Assembly (NCBI GenBank): GCA_033064195.1
Contig: JARBJD010000300.1
Span: 1 to 64,000 of the forward strand
Length of the DNA: 64,000 nucleotides
Source of the DNA: Blattamonas nauphoetae
Taxonomy: Eukaryota > Preaxostyla > Oxymonadida
Reading direction: 5' to 3'
Shown here: positions 11,109-23,131 of the stretch, piece after piece
How the letters are laid out: every line of letters starts with the position of its first letter
Numbering within the stretch: position 1 is the first letter of the stretch
Made by a program: the position numbers and the translations under genes
Notes under the pieces: generated by a model
What the model was told of the DNA's origin: nothing
The model's database searches: none
The model's input: the letters and a program-made list of their open reading frames with translations, nothing else

Positions 11109-13850
11109 TTATCCATCAACCAAATTCAACCCGCGCAACAATTCGTCAATTCTATCAAACGACTGCGAAGAGCGGCCCTTCGCATCCGCTCTGTTCGGCA
11201 TTGTGGGCACGCCTTCAGAGATGCTCACCAAACGAGGAGCAGTCACTAATCCGCCTCCACGTTCGCCTTCCCCGTCTGCATACCCGTCCAAATTAGTTGT
11301 TCTGGTCCTTCGGGAGGTAGATGATGAGTGTGTCGAGACAGGCGGGAGCGACGAAATTGTGGACGGACCAGAAGGGATCTGTGTCCTGTCGGCAAACATC
11401 ACTTCCATCCTTTCTCTGTTGTGTGAAGGGGAAGCTGTAGAAAAATCATGTTTTCTCAGAATCGTTGGATTCTGGCGAGATGGGGACGACTGAATTGGGT
11501 GTGGTGCGGAAGGGTGAGGAGGTGAGCGTTCAGCATCAATAACAACATCAATCGGCTGTTTTCTAATCTCGGAGGATGTTAGTCGATTGTTTTGACTGTT
11601 CTTGTCTTGAGGGACGTTTGTTCGTTGAAGAAGCATCGGAGAGGCGCTTGTTTCGATTTGTGGGTGAAGCGAGGACGATGTCACGTATCTTGTGTCGTTT
11701 TGGTTGGTTGTCGGAGGTGATTGGAGGCTTTCTTCGTGTTTTTCTATTTCTGCCCATCGTTCTCCCATTTCGGCCAGCCGAGTTTCGTTCTCCCCACATC
11801 GATTTTCTACATCATCCAAACGGGCTCCGTCCGCATTAACATCTTCGCGAAGCTCAGAAACTGCTTGTTCAAGCTCTGAAATCGTCTTTTCTTTCTTGAC
11901 TATATCCAGTGTCATTATTTCCTGTTCTTCGCGTAATTTGGTCTGTCTTTCCGCGACTGTCAGAAGAGATGAAGCGGACTGTGCCACATCCTTCCCCACC
12001 TGAGCCAATAGCGTGTCAATTTGAGAAATGTGAATGGACGTGTTGTTCAGACGATCCTCGATCTCAAAAATGCGATCCTGCAATGTAAAGAGGTCTTGTT
12101 GAACACCATCGTTTCTTTCATTGCCCAGGTTTTGTTGGAGTGCCTGTGGTGGATTAAGAATCGGATCTGTCGCTTTCCAATCTTGCTGGTCCTGTCTCTT
12201 TGCTCCGGTGTGACTAAACGGTGTTTCCAGAACGGATTCACGTTGGTTTGGTTGGCTTGTTCTTCGAGATTGGGCAGTTTGCACTGTGGGCATCTTCCGC
12301 TGCGTGGACGGTGTCAATGACTTCAATTGTCGAGCTGTCTTCTTGTCCAGTGAATCAACAATCGACAGGAGTTCTCGAAGCGCAGAAAGTGGTGCTTTAA
12401 CTTCCATTTCCTTCAGAATCACTGCTTGTTTCGCTTTCACTGCATCAAGTTCTTTTCGAAGATCGTTTGATCGTCTAACTGAATTTTCTTCCGCATTTCT
12501 CCGTGTTTCCTCCAATCCATTCCGCAGTGTCTCCAAATTTTTATCATGGGTGTCCTTAGCCAGTCGCAGGAACTCGAGTTGTTTGAACACATCCTGAACT
12601 TCCACTCCGGTCATTTCATCCTTCCGCTGTGACAGTTTCCCAGTTCGCGAGGGTGTTTGGATGGATTGACTTGATGGGCGAGACGTGACGTCATGCAGAG
12701 TCGCCTGGAGTCGTTCGTCAACAGATCTGGTGATTTCCGCCAACACTTCCTGTGTCCGAGTTGTGAAAGTTTGCATATCTGTCTGGTTGTGCATCAGTTG
12801 AGTTTCCAAAGAGTCAGATTGCGTGACAACCTGCGATAGCGTCATGCTCAGTGATTGAATTTTCAAATTTGTCTGTTGTCCATACTCTGTCAATCTGTTG
12901 TTAATCTGTTCAAAAATTGAGAATCACCTTTAAAATGACGAAATCATTCAAACTTGTTCAATTTGGGTCTTTGCTCTTGACACTGCCTCTTCAGTGTCAC
13001 GCTGACTTGACACTTGTTCACCCAGCAACAACGAAAGCCTTTCAGCTTCTTTATCAGCAGACACAGCAAGCACACTATCAAGATAGTCTTTTGTGACAAT
13101 ATCGTCCACAATTGAGGTCAGAGAAGAGAGCTGTTCTGATGTCGGTCGTGCGTCCAGTTCATTGGACACACGTTCGAATTGTGAATGTATTTCTTCCGGA
13201 TTAAGCTGAGAGCGACTGACATAGTGCTGGAGGACATCCGACAGTTGTGATCGTGAAACCATGTTGGATAGCGAATCGTTCAGCTCATCTTCAAGAACCA
13301 TTTGCTTTGACAGAACCTGAAGAGTAAACGATAAGAAAATCAAACGTCCAAGTCCTTGAGATTGGCTTTGTTTTGAAGAACGACAATTAAATCCCGCAGA
13401 CTCGACTCAATATCCCCGACTCTCGTTTCCAGATTTGCCTGGCTTGTCATCACTTGATTGAGACGATGTTCGGTTGTGGACAATGTTTGTCCGAACTCTG
13501 CGAGAGGTTCCAAAGGAACTGAGCTTGTCTATCATCGAGATGAGGTGAAGAGAGAAGAGGACCAGACGAGTCGTTTGATCTCTTTGAATTCGGTTTCACG
13601 CTGTTTTGAGAGTTCCTGCACAACAAGATGCAACTGAAAAAAGTTGAAATAAGATCGTAAAATGGACAAAACTGCGACAAACTTTTTGAATTTCTCGATT
13701 TTTCACTTCAAGTTCATTTTCCAGAGTTTGAACTTGGTGAGCTGTTCCTTCAACAACTTGGGTTAAATGACCGAGCAGATGCGACACATCACGAAGTGAC
13801 AACTCATCGTTGTCATCACCGGGCCGATTTTGAGCTGAAGGAGAATCCAT
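11109..13850 (-). CDS. Long coiled-coil protein (858 aa)
   Basis: Five inferred exons (13683-13850, 13568-13633, 13346-13528, 12954-13316, 11109-12905) total 2577 nt and splice in frame. The protein is heptad-rich through most of its length (for example HQVQTLENELEVKNREIQK, LDKKTARQLKSL, ISELEQAVSELREDV). The C-terminal 200 residues are Ser/Pro-rich and end in RIDELLRGLNLVDG. No enzymatic motif was seen. It is probably cytoskeletal or a scaffold, by composition only. It starts 46 bp from a divergent FLNW gene and ends tail-to-tail with the acyltransferase gene. Introns are 29-49 nt. Confidence 0.8.
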
Positions 13851-13896
13851 TTTGGATGAGATCTGTAGATTATGGGATCGAATTTCGAACTTCAGA
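13851..13896. promoter_or_regulatory. 46-bp bidirectional intergenic region
   Basis: The coiled-coil gene (minus, start 13850) and FLNW gene A (plus, start 13897) leave only 46 bp between start codons. The stretch is AT-rich (GAATTTCGAAC palindrome-like centre), and no clear TATA box was seen. Any core promoter must be very compact, or lie inside the coding regions. Confidence 0.5.
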
Positions 13897-14554
13897 ATGG
13901 GATCTTCACAATCGAAGTCCACCCGCTATACTGATGGTACGTGTCTTCTCTTGATTTATTGTTCCTTCTTGAATCTGCAGCTACCTCAAATACCCTGAAT
14001 TGGACCGGACACGATCAAGTCTCTGCTCCTGAGAGTATGTCTCGCCTTTCGTGACATTTTCCAACATGAATTTACAGCTTCCACATCGTTCTTATCTTGG
14101 GATGGATTTGGTCCAGTCTCTGTTCCCGAAGGTCGTTCAATCTTCTTTTTCATTTTGACCTTCAGATGCCAAACCCTCCCCATCGTTCTTAAATTGGGAC
14201 GGACTGAACGTTGAATCGAATAATGCCTACACGCCAATCTTCCTGTCACTTGTGAAAATGTTGGAGGAAGGCAATGTGTTGGATGAGGATCAGCAATTGA
14301 AAGCAGCGAATTTGTTGAAAATCCTGCATTCATCACAACCGATTCCAATCGATAACCTCTCTGCTCATCTGTTTCCACACAGCGAAGACAAAGATAAAGT
14401 TTTTCTGGATCACATATGGATTGTAATTCAATGTCAATACTCAATTATTGTGACGGAAGGACTGTTACTGCTCACAAAGTGGTTCCACAATTCGCCTCCC
14501 GATGTCATGTTCTCCTTCAACAAAGAAGGAGGAATCACCAGGCTTCTGATTTGA
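13897..14554 (+). pseudogene. FLNW gene A, N-terminal part, broken by an insertion
   Basis: Exon 1 (13897-13936) encodes MGSSQSKSTRYTD, a likely N-myristoylation signal. Exons 2 (13981-14034) and 3 (14078-14131) are both exactly 54 nt, phase 1 at each end, and encode related 18-residue repeats with NTLNWTG and SFLSWDG. Exon 4 (from 14166) starts PSPSFLNWDG and runs into the family body (YTPIFLSLVKMLEEGNV). The frame stops at 14554, at the edge of a 464-bp insertion; homologous sequence resumes at 15026. The rest of the family suggests an alpha-helical, HEAT/ARM-like fold. Function is unknown. I infer a membrane-attached N-terminus only from the MGSSQSK start. Confidence 0.7.
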
Positions 14555-14561
14555 TCCCAGT

Positions 14562-15025
14562 GATCCCAGTCGGATCTGATCCCACTAAATACCTACAATA
14601 CCATTTCGTTTCTTTCATTTCAAAAAAGTCTTCTTATATATGATATTTGAATGGAAAAAAAAGTAAAAAGGAAAATGGTCACTTCATAGATCATGAAAAT
14701 GCAAACTTTGGGTGCTGCTGTTTCAGTTTGTTCTACAACAATAATTATTAAAACAAGTCGATAATGCGTTATTATGTCTTCTTTGATGGTTTTTTCTCAC
14801 TGACTAAAGTCAATGAAGGGAATACATCGAAAAAAGAAGTGTTGGTGATTGTGATCGTGCGTGTTTTTGGGAAATAAGAGCTGTCTGAAATATTGAAGAG
14901 CATTATGTGAAAACAAGAAGTGAATTGAACATGATTAATGAAGTGATAATGAGAAAATCTCAAAGGAAAAGAGTTGAAATTTGATCTCAGTCCAAATTTA
15001 GGCACTGACATCAATTGATCCCAGT
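14562..15025. mobile_element. 464-bp insertion with flanking direct repeat inside FLNW gene A
   Basis: The 11-bp sequence TTGATCCCAGT occurs at 14551-14561 and again at 15015-15025, bracketing AT-rich DNA with no coding potential. The FLNW protein similarity stops at the left edge and restarts at the right edge. Several further copies of GATCCCA cluster at the left end. No terminal inverted repeat or transposase is visible, so the class is unknown; a short non-autonomous element is the simplest reading. An intron is unlikely because a stop precedes any usable donor. Confidence 0.5.
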
Positions 15026-15695
15026 TTTACCTATTTTGATGGGACTACTCAGATGCCTGGGAATCACCCATCTGATGCATTTCTTCAGACCCCACATTCG
15101 ACACATCAAAGAAAACGAAGCCTTCCACGACTCTTTCATGTCCCTTCTGAATCGCGCAATCATCGATGGAACGGCCAATGGAATGCTCGAAATACGAACC
15201 TGTGGTGTTAAGGCATCGGAACCAATCATTCGAGATACGGTTTTGAAGAATATGATTGTTCCATCCAGCCAATATGTGGAACATCTTCTTCGTCGGAGCT
15301 TGCGAATCCCATTACTGATTGAGAATCATGACGTGTACAGCTTCATCTTTCATCTGTTTGACATCGCCATCCGGCATCATCCAACAATGCTGTTCCTGCT
15401 CTCATCTTCAATCCCAAAAGCTTTACCTGTCATTCTCTCTGAAAGACATTATGATCCCACAGTTGCTTCTCTCTTATCGCAACTCTCGTTTTTTCCGTTT
15501 AACGTGAGATTCGGAAGAAGAGATGTGCGTGGTCGAATTCACGATCTGATCCCAATGCTGCGAAATGAAGGACTGGAGGATGGAATCGAACAGAAAGTTA
15601 CATATAGCGTGTGCAAGTCCAACTTTCATGACATCACAGGCAAATCGTTACGTCTGTGCAATCAGCTTGGATCGAATGGTTCATTTTCTCGATAG
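15026..15695 (+). pseudogene. FLNW gene A, C-terminal part
   Basis: About 222 residues homologous to the middle and end of the FLNW genes at 48.1 and 50.0 kb. Shared blocks include VPSSQYVEHLLRRS (compare IPSSNFVTFLISNR), HHPTMLFLLSSSIPKALP (compare FHRPTMDFVLESPIVTTF) and LRNEGLEDGIEQKV (compare LLSEGFEDTLEQMM). It has lost contact with its N-terminal half through the preceding insertion and shows no start of its own. Confidence 0.7.
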
Positions 15696-16207
15696 ACATG
15701 CTCAATTCCCGGACGCTCGAATCCCATTTTGTCACTTGTTATCCCGATGGCCCGCGGAGGTCACCTCGCTAACCACGAGATGACCTGTCTTTGTTCTTGT
15801 CTCTGCTTTTATAGTTACTTTTCTTCCGTCGATTGCATTCAGATTCTGTTCTCTCTTCATCTAAAAGAATGATTAACCAGACGGATTGGTAGAAGAAGTG
15901 GCAACAAATTTCGGAACGGGTGATAATGATTCAAACCAATAATTGCATTTTCAAACTTCCGAACGTCAGTCGGATATGATCGAACCAAAGGAAAAATAGT
16001 GTCGAGGAGGACTCACAACACAGCGTTCTATCGACACACAAAACATCTATTCATCTATTCCTTGCTCTGAAATACCATGTCCTTCGATAACCATTCAACA
16101 AACATTCAAATGGACAACACCAAAGCGGAACAAACAGTTTGACGACGTTCTGTCCACATCATTCTCTAATACTTCCAGCTCTTTCTTGAAATGATTATAC
16201 GCCGGAT
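15696..16207. other. Gene-free stretch between FLNW genes
   Basis: About 510 bp with no open frame of weight, no repeat and no structural RNA that I can support. It presumably contains the terminator of the preceding gene and the upstream region of the next. Confidence 0.5.
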
Positions 16208-18176
16208 ATGTGGCGACTGCATATCACTGCGCCCAGTGATGCTGAATGCCCTCCTCATTCTGGTGAAGGGTTTGTTTCAACCTGATTTCAGTTCATCTCG
16301 TTGATATTTTTCACAGACGATGATTGGACCCGCTCTGCCATTCGGGACATGAACTACTTACAAGCCGTTGAGCGATATTGTGAGATGACGTCAGGAGATG
16401 CAGTTCCAGTCTGATTCTTGTTCGGTCACATTTTCAGTCGAGTCTCCCAGAATTGTTGTGTGTGCTTGGTATGATTTGCATTTCCATGTTGTATTGTTGT
16501 TTCTCGTGATTTTATTCATCAGGAAAATCATCAGAAGATGAATTGGATCGCATCTGTCAATCGTCGATTCCCTCCTTCCTTCTCCAATCGATTCTCGTCA
16601 CAAAGAACACCACTGTGATCACTGAAGTCTGTCCTCCTCCACGTTCCCTTCATTATGTCCAGATCGGATATTGTCTTCTTTTGTTGATTTCCACTCTTCG
16701 ATCGTCTTCCCTCTTCCTCGCCCACCACAAACCCAAATTTCTCGCGTTCATCAATCATTGTCTGAATCCAATGTTCTCTCTTCTTTATTCCTCAATTCTC
16801 CCCCAACTGTGTTTCTCCCCACATCCTCAAATCTCCACACTTCCGCTCAACGTGCTCTTCCGATCCAGTGATGTGTATGAGACTCGTGAATTCCTCCAAA
16901 AACTCAAAGTTCCGTCTGTCTCGACTGAAAGCTGTTCGAAGCCAGTTCCCTTTGCCAAACGACTGTGTGGAATGCTGGCCGAACATGTTTCACAAATGAA
17001 GTCACTCTTCACTGAATCCACATCTGACGATCCAACCATCTCTTCTCTCTCCCCCACACTTCCCGAAGACTCCCCACTTCTCTTCAGAAACGCTGTGTTG
17101 GAAATGCTTTGCGAAGGATTCTCTCTCATCGAGAAGCTCCTCGTCGGCTCGGACCATATTTGTGAAGAAGTCTGTCTTTTGTCACTCCTCATCATTTTTA
17201 GATTTTTCTCGATTTCGGCCTTGCTCCTCTTCTAAAATCAACCATCGTCACCTGTCTTGATCTGCTTGATCTCACCAAAAGTGAACCAAATTGTGTTCCT
17301 CCAGACCAAACTGAGCTTCTGGTCAAAGTCATCGACTGCTCGTGGAAATCAACAATTCGAATTGACGAGTGCAGCTACTTAACATTCGATCGAGTCTTCG
17401 AAAACACTGTTTCCAATGCTTCAGTGCTGTGCTCACTTTTGGAGCGGACCTGCCGCCACTCGTTGCCCACATGTCACACCCATCTTAGAATGGTCGATAT
17501 CTTCTGTTCCAGACTCCCTCACCGGAATCATCTCTTGCTGAAAGAGGATCTGATCCACCGAGTCATCAATGCATCCCAACCAACGACAGTTCCAACAACA
17601 CACAAACGATTCCACATCACTCTCATCAAGACTTTGGAGGAGCTGATCAAGAGACCACCATTCATCATGACTCCGGAAGAGAAGTGGAGAAGATTCCGCC
17701 AGCTTCAATTTCAACACGCGTTGAAACCAGCCCAGCAGTATCTTCAGTTCATTGTTCAGCGAGAGGAGTTCAATTTCACCGTTCCTGCATATCTCCGACT
17801 GGATGTCATCAGAAGTGATACTCTGATGATGCACACAATTCAACTCGAGCGAGATCTGTTCACAGATGGTGAGATTGTGGAGACAGGAAGAGAGGAGTGG
17901 GAAGTGGGGTGGTTGGTGGAGATGACAAACGAGAAAGAATTGGGTGTGAGATTGAAGTACATCAGAGAAGATGATGAGAGGATGAAAAGCGACGAGAAGT
18001 CGAGATGGAAGAAGAGAGTTGAGAGACGACGAGAAGCAGGACATGAAGATGCGATGGAAGGATCGCTGATGAGGCAAATTGAGATGTGGGGAACAGAAAT
18101 AACGGCGTATCTTCAACATGTGGGAGAGGAGAGTGAGATGAACACACAATATGGGAGGAATAGAGAAAGACGATGA
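16208..18176 (+). CDS. FLNW-associated C-terminal-module protein (597 aa)
   Basis: Five inferred exons (16208-16262, 16317-16402, 16438-16468, 16523-17169, 17202-18176) sum to 1794 nt and stay in frame. From memory this matches a large lineage-specific oxymonad family: FLDFGLAPLLKSTIVTCLDL, LLERTCRHSLPTC, LKPAQQYLQFIVQREEF, and near the end GREEWEVGWLVEMTNEKE followed by a basic RWKKRVERRREAGHEDA helix. Leucine-rich helices suggest a HEAT-like fold; there is no known enzymatic motif. It directly follows FLNW gene A on the same strand, so the two could be parts of one original architecture. It is one of the best preserved members in the window. Confidence 0.75.
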
Positions 18177-18347
18177 ATTACGAGGTAAATTTCAAGTTCA
18201 TGCCACATTAAAGATGAGACGAACCTTCAGGAAGAGACTTTGTTGTGGATAGTGAAGAGTCCATTGCGTTCTAGTTGTGATCAAACCACTTCATGAGCTT
18301 TTTTACGTGGGACGACGATTGAGCAAACAATATTCATTCTGTGTGAT

Positions 18348-19850
18348 TCAATTTGATGAGAAAAAGCTGAAGTGAAACAAAATTCCGTCCAGAGAGGCAG
18401 CAATCACGTGACGGAGAGGCAGAAGAGGGGGAATCCCGAGTGTGGCATATTTGTCAATAATCACGTTCTGGAATGTTCGCTCCGTAAATGATGAGCAAAC
18501 GGACTGAATGTTCGATTGTAAGCATTCGAATTTTTCCATAATCGGTGGCAATAGTTCGTTGTTCGAGCGCGTCGTCATATCCATCGCTTCTCAGCGAACG
18601 AAGAAGTATTGCCCATAATGAGCGAGTCCGGGCACCTATATCTGCCCAGTCAGCGAACTTGAGAAAGCGAGAGAGATAGGAAGATCCAGGACAAAATCCA
18701 AGGTTGGTCGATGATCAGGACAGATCATGAGTAGATCAGTAAGAATATACACAAATCTTTTCGAGAGCGTTTGATCCATGATCGAATTGGGTGATTCTCT
18801 TTGAAAAATCGCAAAACACTAATGTGCGTCACCAAAAATTATTTTTTGCGGAATTACCATTCGTCTGTTCAGTCGACTGAAAATGAGTGAATTACCGGAT
18901 TTCAAGGAAGATCGCGTTCGACATCTCCTTTTTTTGTTCAGGACTCTTCTGCACATTTTTTGTAACAAAACAGGTCCAAAGACAAACTACCGATAATTTA
19001 CAACAGAAAAAACCAATTCTGTGTGAGAGCACTGGCATAAACTCCTCCATTGAAGAAAAAGACACGAAAAGTGCGGATTGACAGATTCAATATTCTTGAT
19101 ATATTAGGTCCGTAACATTTGTTGAACGTGTCTAACAGAGATTCTCTCAGGGAAATACTGAAGGACCATGGTGTTTGAGGCGAGGTAGTACAGATTGATG
19201 ACGATTGAAAAATGAGCATTCATTTTTGGGTCTACAAGACCAGAAATGAATGAATAAAGACAAACCAGCGAGCGAAAACTATCGATAAAATCCGATTGAA
19301 CGATTTATGTGAGAGTTATCTCGTTGTGTTCAATGTTCCGGCGCACCTCAAAAAAATCCCGAGTATCTGAACATGAGAAGGAAAGAAATGGTACAAACCA
19401 TGTTGTGAGTGTGTAATCCACAGTTTGATGTCGGTTTCATCATTGATATACTATAGAACAGAAGACTGATGGGTGATTAGTCGCCTGAGCATCGGATCCG
19501 CGATAAAGTTCGCCAACATGAAGAAAAGACGAAATTCACACCTTGAACATGGAGAGAGCACCTGTGACGGTGAGTAGAGGGTGTTTGTCGATGAATATCA
19601 ACGTACAGGCGCTGGAGTGACGGATGCGATTTTTGAAAAAGAATCACCCAATTGCGGTTTGCGCAAAGCCATCGAATATACTCCTCCGATGGAAGAAGAC
19701 CTTGATTTAACACTGTCTCACGAATAGGTTGTTGTTCTTGATGTTCATTCAGGTCGAGACCGTTTAATCCGATCAGCAGGGCTGGTCTGAAAGATCCATT
19801 GATGATGAGGATAAGAGAAATGTGGGACGAAATTTTTGAAGTCATTCAAA
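18348..19850 (-). pseudogene. Scattered relics of FLNW-family genes
   Basis: Fragments in several minus-strand frames match the family. At about 19600-19845 there is LNGLDLNEHQEQQPIRETVL and LPSEEYIRWLCANRN; at about 18630-18760 a frame reads LLMICPDHRPTLDFVLDLP and SLAFSSSLTGQI. These correspond in order to the mid and late parts of the FLNW genes. Stops and frame changes separate them, and the C-terminal piece (18348-18584) is only weakly similar. At least one decayed gene is represented. Confidence 0.6.
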
Positions 19851-20334
19851 AGTACGAGCTCAAAAAATGAGATCTGAGGAAGGCGATATTTTTGATAAAT
19901 CTGACTTTGGTTGGGATCTATTCAATTGTTTCAGGGTTTTTTTGCGGTTGAGATGAGATTCAGGCAGGAATGATACGAACGATTCCCATAACATGGACCA
20001 TTTTTTATTCACAAGTTTCTGTGAGCTCCACACGCTGCCATCGTCCTTTCACACTCGCTTTTTCGAGATTAACAATCATCGCCAGACCAATTTTACCTTC
20101 TTTATCATTAGATTTCGAACTTGATGAATCTGGCGAAGCCATGCCTCTTTCTGCATACATCCTCTCAAAATGATTGACAAAGAGCTGTCATCATCATCTA
20201 TTGCATATTCATCATTGATATCGTCTCAAACATCTCCCAGAGCTCACCAAAGTCGTACAAACAAGCCTTCAACACGAATCCTGTCTCAAAAGCTGATCTC
20301 CCCTTTCTCTCATTCTAAGACACACTAATCCCAA

Positions 20335-20760
20335 GTGGAATGGATTCAATATCATCATCTGATCCATCTCCTCTCTAATCACACGAAAACACGCCACATT
20401 TTCCATCAACGTCTCATTCGTCTGGAACAGCCTCTCTGTTTGTGTCACAAGCGACCTTCACAAACAACGCTACGTTTGATTACGGAGGCGCCTTTTTTTG
20501 AATCCAAAAGATACCAGTTGGTCAACAACTCCTCGTTCACCTTCTTCAACAACCACAAAACAATACGGAGGAGTAATTGGCGTTGGAGGCAAGTTTTCAG
20601 TTGCTGCTGGAGAATGGGCATTCCGAACATGCCAGTTTGGGAACAACGCGTGCTCTGGGACAGACATGTATTTCGAAGACAAGTCTGCCGCTGGGCAGGG
20701 CAGAGGGGGAGACACTGAGGAACAATCGGCGTCAGAGACAGTTTTTTGATCTCCCAAGCA
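20335..20760 (+). pseudogene. Fragment of a right-handed beta-helix surface protein
   Basis: The plus strand reads SLFVSQATFTNNATFDYGGA, the GGA-type turn of Pmp-like or pectin-lyase-fold repeats, and then in a second frame YGGVIGVGGKFSVAAGEW, FRTCQFGNNACSG and DMYFEDKSAAG. The change of frame near 20500 and the missing ends indicate a broken copy. The family is related to the gene in the hAT-like element at 36.9-40.6 kb. Intact members are probably large secreted or surface proteins. Confidence 0.6.
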
Positions 20761-20818
20761 ACCACAAAACCACCTGGAGTCGGCAATGCGGTGATCAAGT
20801 CAACTAACTCACGGTCCT

Positions 20819-21169
20819 AAAAATGAGTAGAAAGCACAGTCATCGAATGCATCTGACCTTTTGAAATCATTGGAACAGCTTGTGGAAGAGTTTGATTGAT
20901 TTTCAATAATTTTTTATCACTCTTAACTCGACATTTCACCGTTTTCGTCAGACAGACTCGAATTATCGTCCCTCTACACACTCCCTTGTCGATAAAAGTC
21001 AGATTCACAATTAATGAGTTGTGTGATATGCAAAACAAGAACCTAAAACATGAGAAAGCATGTCCAAAAGAGAAAGAGAACGATACAAAAAAATGGAGAG
21101 ATCTCGGAGTCAAGGGCACTACATTTTACCAAAACGATCGTACATAATTGTACAATCATCATTCTCCAG
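20819..21169. other. No supported gene
   Basis: Open frames on both strands are short, overlap each other and show no domain. Nothing repeated or structured was recognised. Confidence 0.4.
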
Positions 21170-21234
21170 TTATTCATGACCTATTAGACAGTCCACTTGA
21201 AGCTCTCGAGTGGGAGGACGATGGAGTGAATTCA

Positions 21235-21672
21235 ATCTGAGACGATCGTGGTGGAGTTGATGTATGTCGGTAAAAGGCATACAACGACCTTGGCTCGTGT
21301 TTGTTCCAGGGAAGGGAAGATGCGAACGCGTAGAGGGATGAGGACGAGGGAGTGGATAGGTGACGAGGCGGCGACCGCGTTGGAGAAGCAGGGCGAGAAC
21401 CCGACGAGCCAGTCGACTGAGACGGCGCAGAAAACTGAGAAGAGCGATTGGCTGCTGTTGAGGGTGGCGTATTTGGGGGAATTTAACGTCGTCGAAGAGA
21501 GCGATCTGATCTGGTTCCTCGCTCCTCCAATAGACGACGAAGATGAAGGGAGTGTTGATGGCCCAACTGCATCTGACTTCCTTCTGTGCTTTGTGACTTT
21601 GTATGAGGCGATAAGAGTCCAGAATGACGCGCCGCAGAAGAGGGCGAGGAAGACGACGCTGGACGTGTTCAC
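21235..21672 (-). CDS. Possible membrane protein exon
   Basis: About 145 residues with hydrophobic stretches SSVVFLALFCGASFWTLIAS, LFSVFCAVSVDWLVGF and IHSLVLIPLRVRIF, separated by a Ser-rich loop. There is no ATG at the start; an upstream exon (MNPTISSRLKLNDRMNEPL, to 21757) could join through an intron, but I could not find an in-frame splice. Polytopic membrane protein is the most that can be said. Confidence 0.35.
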
Positions 21673-21790
21673 ACAATGAGTAGTGTCCTGACGATGCAGT
21701 TAATGGCTCATTCATGCGATCGTTCAACTTCAATCGAGACGAGATGGTTGGGTTCATGAAGTTTGATGTTGTGTTGACGTTTGGAACAGT

Positions 21791-22456
21791 TCACTGATTT
21801 TTGTTTAAAGTCGAAAGATAGTTCTCGGGGACTGACGGATTAGTGCGTGTGGAACTCTTTTGGGTGTAATTGGAGTTAGAATTTGGTCTGGATGATTCGA
21901 ATGATGAATGCTGTTCGGAATGGTCCGAGCTTTGGTTTGATGGCTTTTCTCTCGGTTCTTGGTCCTTCACATTGATGTCAAAGCGATCCTTCTTCGTCGA
22001 TGTCTGTAAAATGGAGAAAGAAAGTGGTTTCTTCTTGTGTTTCTTGATGTTCAAATTCTTGAGAGAAGAGGAGAGCGATCTCAGGTGATTTGCTGGAAGT
22101 GTGGCTGGATTTTGAGAAGATGTGGAAAAGAGAGATGACACTGCTGACGATCCAGGTCGAAGTGCTGTGATTGATTGTGAGGATGTGAAAGTGGAATTTT
22201 ACTGATTTGAACGAACAGAATCCGTTCTTGAGAGCGATGGAGCTGCTGTGGAGAGATTTGACGTCGGCGATTCCATGCGTGGTGAAGAGGGCTGTCGTGA
22301 AGTTCCATACGAAATAGTGGAGGATCGATTTGATGATTCTGTAGTTTGGGAGTATGGTTGTGCTGAGGAGTGGTACGACGAGGGAGATGAGGGCCTGTTG
22401 TAGGTTAGTGACAATGATGGTTTCCTTCGTGTTCCGACAGTGGTGGACATTGTCAC
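21791..22456 (-). CDS. Ser/Thr/Asn-rich low-complexity protein
   Basis: Two adjacent minus-strand frames (22199-22456 and 21791-22141) have the same strongly Ser-rich composition (YNRPSSPSSYHSSAQPY, SNQSSDHSEQHSSFESSRPN) plus a basic patch LNIKKHKKKPLSF. A GT-AG intron of about 38 nt (GTAAAATTCC to CACAG) near 22162-22199 probably joins them, though I could not fix the phase. The protein is likely disordered, perhaps a phosphorylated regulator. No domain is recognisable. Confidence 0.45.
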
Positions 22457-22599
22457 AAGAGTAACTGAAATGGATGACTGATTTGCATTGCTCGATTTAT
22501 AAGCTGAGGATGGCTTTGAGAGAGTCTCTGATTCAGAATCCCGAATAGACCGATATGAGGTGGGACGTTCTTTGGGATGGAAGACAGAAGAGCCTGTCG

Positions 22600-23100
22600 C
22601 TATCGAGGAATTTGCTTTTGTGAGATCTGACTGGTTCTCCGATGTGAACGCTGTTTGGACGTCTGAGTTTCTCTAGACCATGACAGGGACATAATTATCT
22701 GGTGAAATACGAAGAAACACGATGATTCTTGATCAAACCCAGAAAACAACCAGCTCACACACTTGATGTCACAGAATGTGATGACACGAACCTTAATTGG
22801 AAGTTTTGAATTGATGCTGTTTTGAAATGGCTTCAGGCTAAAATCTAATAGCCTAAGTCTTCTAGAGAATGAGAACCGTTTGTTATCCAACTCTTCCTTC
22901 TCATATGTTCAGCAAGATTCAAATGATGTTGTCCAAAGTTCGTTGAATCACCGTGACTCCTCCCGATGAAGCTGATGATCGGAGCCACATTGCCATCGTC
23001 ATTTTGGGGAATCTGTACCTTCACCAAGCTTCTTGACAAAATTATCAAGCGATTCGGAATTGAGGACACGACCTACGAGCACGACCTCAATCTTGATTTC
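22600..23100 (-). CDS. Uncertain exons of an unrecognised gene
   Basis: Minus-strand frames give EIEVVLVGRVLNSESLDNF (about 23060-23100), PQNDDGNVAPIISFIGRS (about 22960-23030) and LKPFQNSINSKLPIKVRV with ITFCDIKCVSW (about 22740-22850). The first piece vaguely resembles an OB-fold strand such as those of RPA2-like proteins, but this is weak. Intron borders were not resolved. It may be a real small gene with several short exons. Confidence 0.25.
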
Positions 23101-23131
23101 AATTTTTTATATAGAGCGAACAAACGAATGA

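Noticed and set aside
11692-12597. Plus-strand frames inside the coiled-coil gene
   Set aside because: Shadows of the 858-residue minus-strand protein, which splices in frame over five exons.
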